From assembly GCF_029395435.1 (NCBI RefSeq), contig NZ_CP113915.1:558001-622000 (forward strand): DNA of 64,000 bases. Direction: 5' to 3'. Origin of the DNA: Bifidobacterium sp. ESL0790 (GTDB lineage: Bacteria; Actinomycetota; Actinomycetes; Actinomycetales; Bifidobacteriaceae). The notes beneath the pieces are model-generated. The model was not told the origin of the DNA and ran no database searches. It saw nothing but the letters and a program-made list of their open reading frames with translations. Position numbers and translations under genes: made by a program. This document shows positions 51,701 through 58,983 of this stretch, one piece after another (position 1 is the stretch's first letter; each line of letters begins with the position of its first letter).

Positions 51701-52100
51701 CAACCAGATCATGTGGGTGCTCATCGTCGTGGCGACCCTGCTCGGCGTGGTGATTCTCTACAACCTCACCAATCTCAACGTCTCCGAGCGCATCCGCGAG
51801 CTCTCCACCATCAAGGTGCTCGGCTTCTACAATCGCGAGACCACGATGTACATCTATCGCGAGACGATTCTGCTTTCGGTGCTCGGCATCGTGGTGGGCT
51901 ACGGTTTCGGCGCGTGGCTGCACCGCTACATCATCACCGCCGTGCCGCCGGACGACGTGATGTTCGACCCGACGATCACTTGGCTCGCCTTCGTGGTGCC
52001 GTTGGTCGTGGTCGGGCTCATCACCGCCGCGCTCGGCTGGTTCGTCAACTCCAAGTTGAAGCACATCGACATGCTTGAGGCCTTGAAGTCGGTCGATTAA
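48726..52100 (+). CDS. Large FtsX-family permease with extracellular coiled coil
   Basis: The product has 1124 residues. A first helix (about residues 50-72) is followed by a periplasm-like folded domain and a long Gln/Ala-rich coiled coil (about residues 275-570: QQQLDSARQQLADGKKQLDD and many more heptads), then three FtsX helices, a second outer domain, and three final helices. This is the layout of cell-wall-linked FtsX permeases of Gram-positive bacteria. The coiled coil probably spans the wall to reach a target. The DNA coding its middle (49740-50180) has lower GC than the flanks. The start overlaps the ATPase stop by seven bases; an ATG at 48756 is an alternative. Confidence 0.88.
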   Translation: MVSRLSNVSGMNTMNEAETSGPTQPETRGTSKASKRMLWRDIRQAFAKSKGRFFSIVCLVALGSFALVGLTVSGPDMRDTGNTYFAQHHLADLSVISSYGLDKADRQQIDKAPGASRIEYGYLKDVVVRGSDESVRVLSAPKDVSTYHLVAGRMPKTPHETAIDSAHKGKYPIGSTLKLTEKPDALGRKVLRQDSFKVVGVVDSTEILSSVNMGPSTSGSGSLDGYAVVTPGAFKSDDYMIARLTYTDLDQMRDHYSAKYNDRLQAHKKALDRILANRPKARRQGIEKQVKPQIETGRQQVASAQQQLDSARQQLADGKKQLDDGNQQLIDSKQQLATQVVSAQNQIASASQQINDAYAQLNASQSQIDANSDQLAAGKKQADDAVTQLTVAQTANQQGIDAATARIAQIDTLLLSASPADYASLSAERTQLASQLTTLNAQKPIIANGLAQATAGRNNFINGTYNPGVAQIQAAQTQLNAKRSQADAANAQLAQKKQQLATKQQQAQAQIDAAQAEFAQKTDEYNSKKAQFDQAEPGAKKKIKAAERKLDDATAMLNAVEDPVYSVDSKRETPGSDGYKVYDSVSVIVDSLSHIFPYFMYLVAALVTFTTMTRFVDEERINAGTLKALGYSDRDVMKKFVVYGFAASILGAIIGIFTGHTLLPIIVYNAYKVGFNVPVIHLGFHWQVTLLAIVLAMLSAVVPAVWSAARELKERPAALMLPKPPSAGSKILLERIPFIWNHLNFTHKVTARNIFRYKQRMFMTIFGVCGSVALLTAGFAVQGSISGINEHQFGGVMHYNLIAAENAHVTDSQQKAITERLKKSDIKRSLPVHYEAVSKVAGRNGDKQSVTMLVPRDTSSFDDYIKLNTRQGHHPISLDSNGAVISERFANLVHAKVGDTIDFQNGAGKTYRVKVSGICEMYLGHFMVMSPSAYRAAFGQRYATNAYMVTLRDGSVANTKRQAASFMRLGGIQGVVQNTTLMHQIDVVVKALNQIMWVLIVVATLLGVVILYNLTNLNVSERIRELSTIKVLGFYNRETTMYIYRETILLSVLGIVVGYGFGAWLHRYIITAVPPDDVMFDPTITWLAFVVPLVVVGLITAALGWFVNSKLKHIDMLEALKSVD

Positions 52101-52119
52101 GAGGTTTTATCGAAAAGTC

Positions 52120-52201
52120 GGGTTACAAAAATGGAAGATAGCCGAGGCGTTTTGTTGGAATTCCGCCATTTTGGGTTTTGTATCTTCCACTTTTGTAACC
52201 C
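52120..52201. terminator. 82-bp inverted repeat between convergent genes
   Basis: Two 21-base arms (GGGTTACAAAAATGGAAGATA at the left, ending with TTTTGTAACCC at the right) match with one mismatch around a 40-base loop that contains a further GGCG/CGCC pairing. It can stop transcription from both sides, but the long loop is unusual. Confidence 0.6.
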
Positions 52202-52213
52202 AGGTTTAGGGCT

Positions 52214-54133
52214 CTACCGGGTCAGGGCCTGATTGAAGAACCGATATTCGTGCTCGGTGGAGCCCAGGGCGGCGTCCATCATCTGGTCGTATTCGTCTAT
52301 ACTGGCCGCGTCCGCGAGCTTGTCGCAGATGCGCAGCTCTTCGAGCGTGCGTGAGGCGAAACCAGGGTCGGCGTACATGCCGATCCACAGGCCGTAGGGA
52401 TGGGCGGCGAGATCGATGTGGCGCTCGCGGATCTGCCGCTCCATCTCCTGCCCGACGACGGAATAGACCCAATAGCACGGCATGACCACGGCGACCAGCG
52501 CGGAGTAGGAGCCGGTGTCGGTGAAGCGGTGCTCGTGGCCGAGATAGGCGGCGGTCGTCTCGCTCATCGGTTCGCGGCCGACGGTGAAGCCGTGCTCTCG
52601 GTACCACTGCTTGTGGAACGTGAGCCCCTCCTCAAGTCCGAACGAGGCGGCATCGGCGAAGAACGCGCGCTCGTGCGGGTCGGCGGCGCGGCTGCTCGCC
52701 AACGCCAGCAGCGAGGTGTAATCGGTGAGATACAGGTCGTCCTGGTGCAGGTAATAGGAGAAATCGTCCAGCGGCAGCGAGCCGTCGAGCATGCGTTCGA
52801 GGAACGGCATCGTGGCGATGCGCTCGCGGATATCGGCGGTGCGACGCCAATAATCCTCGGTGAAACTCAGACCGGTGGGGGAGTGCTGCCAGGTGAAATC
52901 GATGGGGCCGTGGCCGTGGCCGATATGCAGATTATCGGCGGCGGCGATGGCTCCCGTCATCCATACCTTGGCGCGCTTGGCTGTCTCCACCCAATCGGCG
53001 CACTGCGGTCGCAGGGCCGCGAGCGTGCTTGAAAGGGTGTCGCCGGTGCCATGCACGTTTTGCGTTGGCACGGCGGCGCCCTCGATGCGGGTGACCGTTA
53101 TTCGTGCTTTGTTTTCGGCGGCGTTTGACGTGTTTGATTGAGTGGTTGCGCTCAGTGCGCCGAATGCGTTGTTTGCGGCGTTGCCGTCTGTATCTGATGG
53201 AACAGCCAGAATATCGGTGCATTCATCACTACCGTTGAGCGCCAAAGCGCCGCCTTTTGCGTACACGGCGACACCGAAACGAGCGGCCACGGATGTCGTC
53301 AAGCGCTCCATTTCCTCATAGGAATGTGGGGCCTGCGGATTTGCGTGACTGGTTTCGTTGTACTCGTCGGATGACGGAATGTTGCTCACAGGTTTGTTTT
53401 CAGTGTTTCCTGCGTTTGTGGCGCCACCAGCTGATTCTGCTGTATTGCCCATCTCATCGAGCGCCGCCAATTCCATCGCGTTGGGTGTGATGATGTCCGC
53501 CAAAGGCACCAGCGTGGCCAGTGCCTGTTCGGCCTCGTCGGTGAGCAGCCTGTCGCCGGATTTCGCGTACATCACCGGGTCGAGCACGACGGTCGGGCGC
53601 GGCTTGCCGTTCGCCTCATAATCCTTGAACAATCCGACGAGCCATTCGCGTACGACCTGCACCAATTCGGGGGTGCCGAGCATGCCGATCTTCATCGCGT
53701 CGATGTCCGCGTCGTCGCTGACCGCCTTGAGCTGGGCCAGCAGGAACGACGGCTCCACATTGACGATGTCGGTGACGCCTTGCGTGTTCTGGGCCAGCAC
53801 GCTGGTCATCGCCGCGTAGCCGAAGACGCCCTGCGCGGTGAACGCCTTCATATCGGCCATCGTGCCCGCCCCGCCAATCGGGTCGGAGCCCTCGATGGAA
53901 AGCACACGCAGACGTGAGGGTTTCACGTGTTTGAGGTCATGGTCGTAGCGCTGCTGCATGTTGAGTAGTTTGGCGATGGCCTGTGTGGCTTCGCCGTTGG
54001 TGTTGGTGTTGATGATGTTGGCGGTATCAGGGTCAGTGTTCATGTTGGTAGTCATAGTCATTTCGTCGGTGGTCTTAGATGATTTTGGGGCTGCGGAATC
54101 GTTGGCATTATTGGAGTTGTTGATATCAGTCAT
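52214..54133 (-). CDS. ThiD-TenA fusion (HMP kinase plus aminopyrimidine aminohydrolase)
   Basis: The product has 639 residues. After a polar Asn/Thr-rich start (about 65 residues), a ThiD domain (about residues 75-410) begins with VLSIEGSDPIGGAGTMADMKAF and ends with the phosphate/ATP motif HGTGDTLSSTLAAL. It phosphorylates hydroxymethylpyrimidine. Two Asn/Ser-rich insertions interrupt it. From about residue 420 a TenA (thiaminase II) domain follows: FTEDYWRRTADIRERI, FSYYLHQDDLYLTDY and the active-site Cys of MPCYWVYSVVG (near residue 552). TenA releases pyrimidine from degraded thiamine, and ThiD then salvages it, so the fusion couples two consecutive steps. The start overlaps the upstream thiD stop by eight bases. 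Confidence 0.9.
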   Translation of the reverse strand: MTDINNSNNANDSAAPKSSKTTDEMTMTTNMNTDPDTANIINTNTNGEATQAIAKLLNMQQRYDHDLKHVKPSRLRVLSIEGSDPIGGAGTMADMKAFTAQGVFGYAAMTSVLAQNTQGVTDIVNVEPSFLLAQLKAVSDDADIDAMKIGMLGTPELVQVVREWLVGLFKDYEANGKPRPTVVLDPVMYAKSGDRLLTDEAEQALATLVPLADIITPNAMELAALDEMGNTAESAGGATNAGNTENKPVSNIPSSDEYNETSHANPQAPHSYEEMERLTTSVAARFGVAVYAKGGALALNGSDECTDILAVPSDTDGNAANNAFGALSATTQSNTSNAAENKARITVTRIEGAAVPTQNVHGTGDTLSSTLAALRPQCADWVETAKRAKVWMTGAIAAADNLHIGHGHGPIDFTWQHSPTGLSFTEDYWRRTADIRERIATMPFLERMLDGSLPLDDFSYYLHQDDLYLTDYTSLLALASSRAADPHERAFFADAASFGLEEGLTFHKQWYREHGFTVGREPMSETTAAYLGHEHRFTDTGSYSALVAVVMPCYWVYSVVGQEMERQIRERHIDLAAHPYGLWIGMYADPGFASRTLEELRICDKLADAASIDEYDQMMDAALGSTEHEYRFFNQALTR

Positions 54134-55028
54134 CGGAAGGTTCTTTCTCCATCGGCTGTGTGTCTTCGTCTCGACGCCACTGCCAGGCGTGGTCCATAGG
54201 CCCGGAGCCCGCCCCGAGGTCGAGTCCAGCGGCGATGCATCCGGTGAGATAATCTTTGGCGTTCTGTACGGCTGTAACGAGGTCCGCGCCTTTGGCGAGT
54301 TCGGCGGCGATGGCGCTGGAGAGCGTGCAGCCGGTGCCGTGGGTGTTGGGGTTGACGATGCGGCGATGACGGAACCAAGTGGTCGTATCGTTGGCGAGCA
54401 ACAGATCGTTCGCTCCGTTATGGCCGTGCCCGCCTTTGATAAGCACCGCGCAACCGTTGCACCGTTCGCTGATTCGCCGAGCCGCGTCGATCCTGGAATC
54501 ATCATCGTGTATGGCGCCGTGTCTAAGGCCGGCCAGTGTCTCGGCTTCCGGAATATTTGGAGTCACCAATGTCGCCAGCGGCAGCAGATGGCCAGTGAGC
54601 GCGTCGACCGCTGCGGTGCTGGCGAGCCGGTCGCCGCTCGAGGCGATCATCACCGGATCGACCACGATATTGTTGGCGCAATAATACTTGAGCCGCTGGG
54701 CGATAATCTCGATAAGTTCGGCGGTGGGCACCATGCCGATCTTGACCGCATCCGGCCGGATGTCCTTGAACACCGCATCAATCTGCGCGGCCAACATATC
54801 GGGCGTGGTGGCGGCTGAAGCCCGCACGCCAGTGGTGTTTTGCGCGGTCAGTGAGGTGATCGCGGTCATGCCGTAAAGCCCACACGCCATCATCGTCTTG
54901 AGATCGGCCTGAATGCCCGCCCCGCCAGACGAGTCGCTTCCCGCGATCGACAGTACGGCCGGCAGCCGGTATGGATGAACGGTCGTGCCCTCGGTCGAAT
55001 ACGTTGAAGGCTGATTGTCAGCTGTCAT
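54126..55028 (-). CDS. thiD: Hydroxymethylpyrimidine/phosphomethylpyrimidine kinase
   Basis: The product has 300 residues, a ribokinase-fold enzyme that phosphorylates HMP and HMP-phosphate for thiamine synthesis. AVLSIAGSDSSGGAGIQADLKTM, split here by its length, is the ThiD signature; VDPVMIASSGDRL and the C-terminal NTHGTGCTLSSAIAA (anion hole and catalytic Cys-containing motif) are complete. It is directly upstream of, and overlaps, a second ThiD domain fused to TenA. The two may differ in substrate, for example one for fresh and one for recycled pyrimidine. No strong ribosome site is seen before this ATG, which is chosen by domain start. Confidence 0.92.
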   Translation of the reverse strand: MTADNQPSTYSTEGTTVHPYRLPAVLSIAGSDSSGGAGIQADLKTMMACGLYGMTAITSLTAQNTTGVRASAATTPDMLAAQIDAVFKDIRPDAVKIGMVPTAELIEIIAQRLKYYCANNIVVDPVMIASSGDRLASTAAVDALTGHLLPLATLVTPNIPEAETLAGLRHGAIHDDDSRIDAARRISERCNGCAVLIKGGHGHNGANDLLLANDTTTWFRHRRIVNPNTHGTGCTLSSAIAAELAKGADLVTAVQNAKDYLTGCIAAGLDLGAGSGPMDHAWQWRRDEDTQPMEKEPSDD

Positions 55029-55223
55029 ATGTGAAAGCTCGTTTCTTGCTGGCTTGTATCGATGGGATGCCGCGGCTGATTCACCAGTCGGTTGTCTATG
55101 ACGGAATCGATATTGGCGTTCCATCTATGCTGCCTGGCATGTTGCGAAGTGGCTGGTTGTTCCATCAAGACAATGATGCGGAATTGAGATGTAATGTAGG
55201 CGGCGCTAGTGGAAATTACGATT

Positions 55224-55931
55224 TCAACCTCGCTGTGCACGAGCCGCGGCCCACGAATCGACCATGGCCTTGGTGGTGGCCTGCGGGTCGTCGGCGCCTG
55301 CGATGGCCGAGACCACGAACCAGCCTGCGGCCTCCGTCTGCGCCAGATCCGGCAAATCCTCGAGCTTCACGCCGCCGCCCACGACGATGGGGTAGCGGGA
55401 CTCGGTGCACAGCGCGTTGATGGATTCGGTGTCTTGCGTGTGGCGCTTGTGGTCGGCGCCGATGACGATGCAGTCGGGCTTGGTGGTGCTCGGGTGCAGC
55501 GGCCCGGCGCCGATATAGTCGATGGTGCCGGCGGGCAGGGCGTTGGCGGCTTTCACCTCATCGAGGACCTTGCAGCTCAGGCCGATGATGGCGTCGGGGC
55601 CCAGCAGCTTGCGCACCTCCACGGGATTCATGTCGTCCTGGCCGATATGCACGCCGTCCACCTTGATGCCCATGTCGCGGCACTGCCACGCCACGTCCAC
55701 ACGGTCGTCGATTACCAGCGGCACGGTGTCGGATTTGCCGGCCTCGGCTATGACGTCGGCGGCTTGACGGGCCAGCTCGGTGATGGTTTTGGCGTCACCG
55801 GGCTTCACGCGAATTTGCACGAAGGTGATGCCACCAGCCAGCGCCTCTCGCACGATGTCGGCGACGGGCCACGACTTGGTGTCGGCCGGGCCGAGCACCA
55901 GGTAGGAGCTCAGGTCGAAGTGGTCACGCAT
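55224..55931 (-). CDS. thiE: Thiamine-phosphate synthase
   Basis: The product has 235 residues. It joins HMP-diphosphate and thiazole-phosphate to thiamine phosphate. The TIM-barrel family marks are YLVLGPADT, GITFVQIRVK, LVIDDRVDVAW, VDGVHIGQDDM, IIGLSCK, IDYIGAGPLHPS and YPIVVGGGV. The start codon is unsure: the ATG lacks a ribosome site, and a TTG 11 codons upstream is possible. It is preceded by thiM at a distance of 144 bases that contains a large hairpin, and followed by thiD after 195 bases. Confidence 0.92.
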   Translation of the reverse strand: MRDHFDLSSYLVLGPADTKSWPVADIVREALAGGITFVQIRVKPGDAKTITELARQAADVIAEAGKSDTVPLVIDDRVDVAWQCRDMGIKVDGVHIGQDDMNPVEVRKLLGPDAIIGLSCKVLDEVKAANALPAGTIDYIGAGPLHPSTTKPDCIVIGADHKRHTQDTESINALCTESRYPIVVGGGVKLEDLPDLAQTEAAGWFVVSAIAGADDPQATTKAMVDSWAAARAQRG

Positions 55932-56015
55932 GGAGGCGAGTGGTGCGCAATGAGATGTAGTCAAGATTAGCTCGATTCTATAAAGGACTATGAAACGTAA
56001 GCGGCTCTGAAAGAG

Positions 56016-56072
56016 ATTTCGTGATTGACTCGAGCGCGAGCATGAGCATCGTGCTCGAGTCAATCACGAAAT
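56016..56072 (-). terminator. Perfect 20-bp inverted repeat between thiM and thiE
   Basis: ATTTCGTGATTGACTCGAGC pairs fully with its complement around a 17-base loop. On the minus strand it begins 4 bases after the thiM stop codon and is followed by CTCTTTC rather than a clear T run. It may reduce read-through into thiE or protect the thiM mRNA. Confidence 0.65.
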
Positions 56073-56075
56073 GAT

Positions 56076-57011
56076 TCAGCCAAGGATGGGTGAAGCGGCG
56101 ATCTGCTCGGGAGTGGTGGACCACAGGCCGTCGAGGAACGCGACCTGGAACGACCCCGGGCCGTGGGAATTGGCTTCTCCGGTCTCGCTGGCGCGGTTGT
56201 AGAGCGCGCTGGCGGCGAGGGCGGCGGTGAGCGGGTCGGCGACGGCCAGATAGGTGGCGGTCACACCGCCTAGGGAGCAGCCGGCTCCGGTGATCTTGGT
56301 CATCATCGCGCTGCCGCCGGGCAGGCGATAGGTGCGCTCGCCGTCGGTGACGAGGTCGGTCTCGCCCGAAACGGCCACGGCGCCCTGCCCCTGCGCGTCG
56401 AACCTGGCGATGTATCGCGCGAGGGTACGTGCGGCGGCCTCGGCGGCCTCGACGTCGTCGGCCGACTCGACGCCCACAGGTCCGCTGGACTGTTTGGCTG
56501 AGGCGGAATCGGAAGTGGAATCGCCCTCGTCCAACGGCAGTTCCCACATCTCCCGCAGCTTGATGATCTCGGAGGCGTTGCCACGGATGATGGTGGGCGG
56601 CGCCGCCTTGAACGACTTCAGAATCGCGGTGCGCGTGGTCCCCAGGCCCGCCGCCACCGGGTCGAGCACCCAGCGGTGGTGGTCGGCCTGGAACTTCTCG
56701 GCGATCTCCTTGAGCGCGTCCTTGTAGAAGGGCAGCAGCGTGCCGACGTTGATGTAGCTGGCTCCGCTCGCCGCCTCGCCGCCCGCGATGTCGTCGGGCA
56801 AAAAGCTCATCGCCGCCGTGCCGCCCGCCGCCAGCTGCGCGTTGGCCACGAGGTTGATGGTGACGAAATTGGTGAAGGATTGCGCCAGTGGCGTGGTGTC
56901 GCGCACCTTTTGCGCCGCGTCAAGAACGTTCGCGCGCACCGGATCGTCCGAAGCCAAATCGCTCGGATTATTGAGATTGCTGTTTGCAAATGAGTATGCG
57001 TCATTGACCAT
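56076..57011 (-). CDS. thiM: Hydroxyethylthiazole kinase
   Basis: The product has 311 residues. It phosphorylates the thiazole alcohol salvaged from outside. Characteristic blocks are TNFVTINLVANAQLAAGG, then WVLDPVAAGLGTTR, PTIIRGNASEI, AVSGETDLVTDG and the terminal MMTKITGAGCSLGGVTA with the catalytic Cys. A polar insertion (about residues 160-185, SDSASAKQSSG) makes it longer than usual. Its Shine-Dalgarno sequence lies inside the TPP riboswitch directly upstream, so thiamine should shut down translation. Confidence 0.94.
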   Translation of the reverse strand: MVNDAYSFANSNLNNPSDLASDDPVRANVLDAAQKVRDTTPLAQSFTNFVTINLVANAQLAAGGTAAMSFLPDDIAGGEAASGASYINVGTLLPFYKDALKEIAEKFQADHHRWVLDPVAAGLGTTRTAILKSFKAAPPTIIRGNASEIIKLREMWELPLDEGDSTSDSASAKQSSGPVGVESADDVEAAEAAARTLARYIARFDAQGQGAVAVSGETDLVTDGERTYRLPGGSAMMTKITGAGCSLGGVTATYLAVADPLTAALAASALYNRASETGEANSHGPGSFQVAFLDGLWSTTPEQIAASPILG

Positions 57012-57017
57012 ATTCGC

Positions 57018-57118
57018 GTCTCCCTACGATGGTATTAACCAACAGGTTCCAAGGGTCGAGCGTCCGCTCGTCTCAACTCGCGCGCCCACCGAGGCGGGCC
57101 GCAGGTTCCCCTGCACTT
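57018..57118 (-). promoter_or_regulatory. TPP (THI-box) riboswitch controlling thiM
   Basis: Read on the minus strand, the conserved parts appear in order: GCAGGGGAACC, a variable stem rich in GC, GTTGAGAC (the CUGAGA site), CGACCCTTGGAACCTG, TTAATACCATCGTAGGGAG. The final AGGGAG (57025-57020) is both the closing strand of the aptamer and the thiM ribosome site, eight bases from the ATG. No separate expression platform is needed: ligand binding should hide the ribosome site. Confidence 0.93.
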
Positions 57119-57402
57119 ACAGCTCAAGACGCTATGCGCTTCATTGGACAAGGCCTGAGTGTTATGCATGAACTTCGCTGCTGTCGCATTATCGGCGTCT
57201 GGTCGAAGATGCGTTCCTCACGCCAGCGTGGTTGTCGGGAATCTTTCATGGTGAAGGTATCCAATATTTCGGCATCGGAATGTTCCGCAGGTCTTCGATA
57301 ACAGGCCAAGCTATGGGCCAAAATTGAGATGTTCAAGATTCGGTTTTAGTGGCGGGCGGGTCTGTCTTAGGGAACCCGAAAACGGGAACTTGAACAAACG
57401 AA
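57119..57402. other. Region upstream of the TPP riboswitch
   Basis: Must contain the thiM promoter (minus strand), probably at about 57130-57170. A 70-codon minus-strand ORF here has no ribosome site and is not called. A small CCCG-AAAA-CGGG hairpin lies at about 57375-57386. Confidence 0.35.
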
Positions 57403-57451
57403 AACCCGCAACTTACCGGAGCGATACTCGATATCCGATAGGTTGCGGGTT
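57403..57451 (-). terminator. Terminator of the NmrA-like gene
   Basis: A perfect 10-bp stem AACCCGCAAC/GTTGCGGGTT, with partial pairing inside the 29-base loop, runs on the minus strand into TTCGTTTG. Confidence 0.75.
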
Positions 57452-57493
57452 CGTCAGCGGTATAAGCCGCGTCTGGGTTGGTGTGCGGGCGAA

Positions 57494-58123
57494 TTACCAG
57501 CGCACGGAGATGCGCTCGCGGTCGTGCGGCTGGTCCGCGGCGATTTCGTCGACCATGGCCACCGCGTAATCGGCGTAGCTGATGGCGCTCTTGCCGTCCG
57601 CGTCGGTGGTGTATTCCTCGCCGGTCAAAACGTACTTGCCGGTGCGTGGGCCGTCGGCCTGGAAGTCGCCGGCGGGGCTCACGTAGGTCCAGTGCACGTC
57701 GTCACGTTTGCGCAGCGCGTCGAGCGCCTTGCCCATCGCCAGCGGCACGCCCTTGATGTTGTCGGGGAACGAGTCGGAAAGCTGCTTGGTGTGGGCCTCG
57801 TCGGTGTAGAGGCTGCCCGCGCCACCGACCACCAGCAGGCGGGTGTTGCTTCCGGACAGGGCGTCGGCCAGGTGCTTGAGCGAGGTGCTGTGCTCGTCGA
57901 GCTTGGCCGGGTCGAAGATGCCGAAGGCGTCCACCACCGCGTCGAAGCCGGTGAGGTCGTCGGCGGTAAGGTCGTATAGGTCCTTGATGATGGCGTGCTG
58001 CGCCTTGGTCTTGTTTTCGCCTCGCACAATGGCGGTGACGTCCATGCCGCGGTTGACGGCCTCCTCAACGATTAGCCTTCCGGCCTTGCCGTTGGCCGCC
58101 ACGACTGCGATGTTCTTGCTCAT
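57494..58123 (-). CDS. NAD(P)-binding protein, NmrA/atypical SDR family
   Basis: The product has 209 residues with a Rossmann fold. The nucleotide-binding start is IAVVAANGKAGRLIVEEA, an AxNGxxG variant of the GxxGxxG motif. TAIVRGENKT, FDAVVDAFGIF and LLVVGGAGSLY follow, and WTYVSPAGDF is the usual NmrA-like block. Such proteins reduce quinones or sense the NADP ratio. GGAAAGAA precedes the ATG. It lies downstream of another Rossmann oxidoreductase on the same strand and near a divergent HxlR regulator, which fits a quinone or electrophile stress group. Confidence 0.85.
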   Translation of the reverse strand: MSKNIAVVAANGKAGRLIVEEAVNRGMDVTAIVRGENKTKAQHAIIKDLYDLTADDLTGFDAVVDAFGIFDPAKLDEHSTSLKHLADALSGSNTRLLVVGGAGSLYTDEAHTKQLSDSFPDNIKGVPLAMGKALDALRKRDDVHWTYVSPAGDFQADGPRTGKYVLTGEEYTTDADGKSAISYADYAVAMVDEIAADQPHDRERISVRW

Positions 58124-58287
58124 ATTATCGTTCTTTCCATATTTGTTATTGCTTGATTGGATGTCAGGTTGTTTGTTGAGCCGATGCGATCGGCTATGTA
58201 TTTTGGCGGATCTCGCGTTATCCAACGATTCCGCCTTATGGCTGTTTCGCGTCTGAGGCGGAGGATGCTGTGACGCTATCTGTCGTC

Positions 58288-58340
58288 GTCATTCCAGATT
58301 ATCGCTGTTCGTAAGGTCGAAATCGACAATCTGGGATGAC
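58288..58340 (-). terminator. Terminator after the NADP oxidoreductase gene
   Basis: Two 17-base arms (GTCATTCCAGATTATCG at the left) match with two mismatches around a 19-base loop, 29 bases after the stop codon. No long T run. Confidence 0.6.
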
Positions 58341-58368
58341 GCTGGTCCGGTTTACTTAGGTGTCGAGT

Positions 58369-58983
58369 CTACTTGACGACCTTGAAACCACTGGTCCACT
58401 GGGTGGCGCCGCTCATCGCCAGCACCATCTGCAGCGCGCCGAACGCCTCCATGTACGAGGCCCGCTTGAGCGCGCCCGCGTCCACGAAGCGCAGGCCAGC
58501 CGCCTCGACGACGGCTTGCAGCGCCTGCCTGGCGTCCTCGCTGTCGGATGCCGCCATCACCGTGGTCGGTGCGCCGTCGTTCACGCCGCTGGCCAAAGTC
58601 GCGGCGAAATCGGTGTTGAACGCCTTGACCACCTTGGAGTCGGGCAGCTTGCCCGCCAGTTCCTCCGCGGCCGAATGCACACCTTGCGGCAGCGCGAGAT
58701 CCATCGTGCCGAAATCGACGGGATTGCTGGGGTCGACGACCACCTTGTCGGCGAGCTGCGCGCCATAATCCGCGACCACGCTGGCCTCGGCGGGGTAGGG
58801 CAGCGCCAAAATGACGATGTCGCCGGTGATGGGCTCGCCCCAAACCGCCGGGGTGACGCCGGAGACCGCGGCGGCCTTGCTCTTGTCGCGGTCGATGACC
58901 TGCACGTCGGCCCCCGCCTTGACGCCGATGCCGGCGACCGCCGAGCCGATGTTGCCTGATCCGAAAACGGTGATGCTTGCCAT
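58369..58983 (-). CDS. NADPH-dependent F420-reductase-like oxidoreductase
   Basis: The product has 204 residues. The N-terminus ITVFGSGNIGSAVAG is the NADP-binding GxGxxG motif, followed by VQVIDRDKSK. IVILALPYPA, VVVDPSNPVDF, VVKAFNTDFA and the C-terminal FGALQMVLAM match the F420-dependent NADP reductase superfamily. Bifidobacteria lack F420 as far as known, so the partner may be a flavin or quinone. AAGGAGCG precedes the ATG. The gene faces away from an HxlR regulator gene across a 418-base region holding a nested palindrome. Confidence 0.87.
   Translation of the reverse strand: MASITVFGSGNIGSAVAGIGVKAGADVQVIDRDKSKAAAVSGVTPAVWGEPITGDIVILALPYPAEASVVADYGAQLADKVVVDPSNPVDFGTMDLALPQGVHSAAEELAGKLPDSKVVKAFNTDFAATLASGVNDGAPTTVMAASDSEDARQALQAVVEAAGLRFVDAGALKRASYMEAFGALQMVLAMSGATQWTSGFKVVK

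Noticed and set aside
57124-57336. 70-codon minus-strand ORF upstream of the TPP riboswitch
   Set aside because: No ribosome site and no conserved pattern; it lies where the thiM promoter should be.
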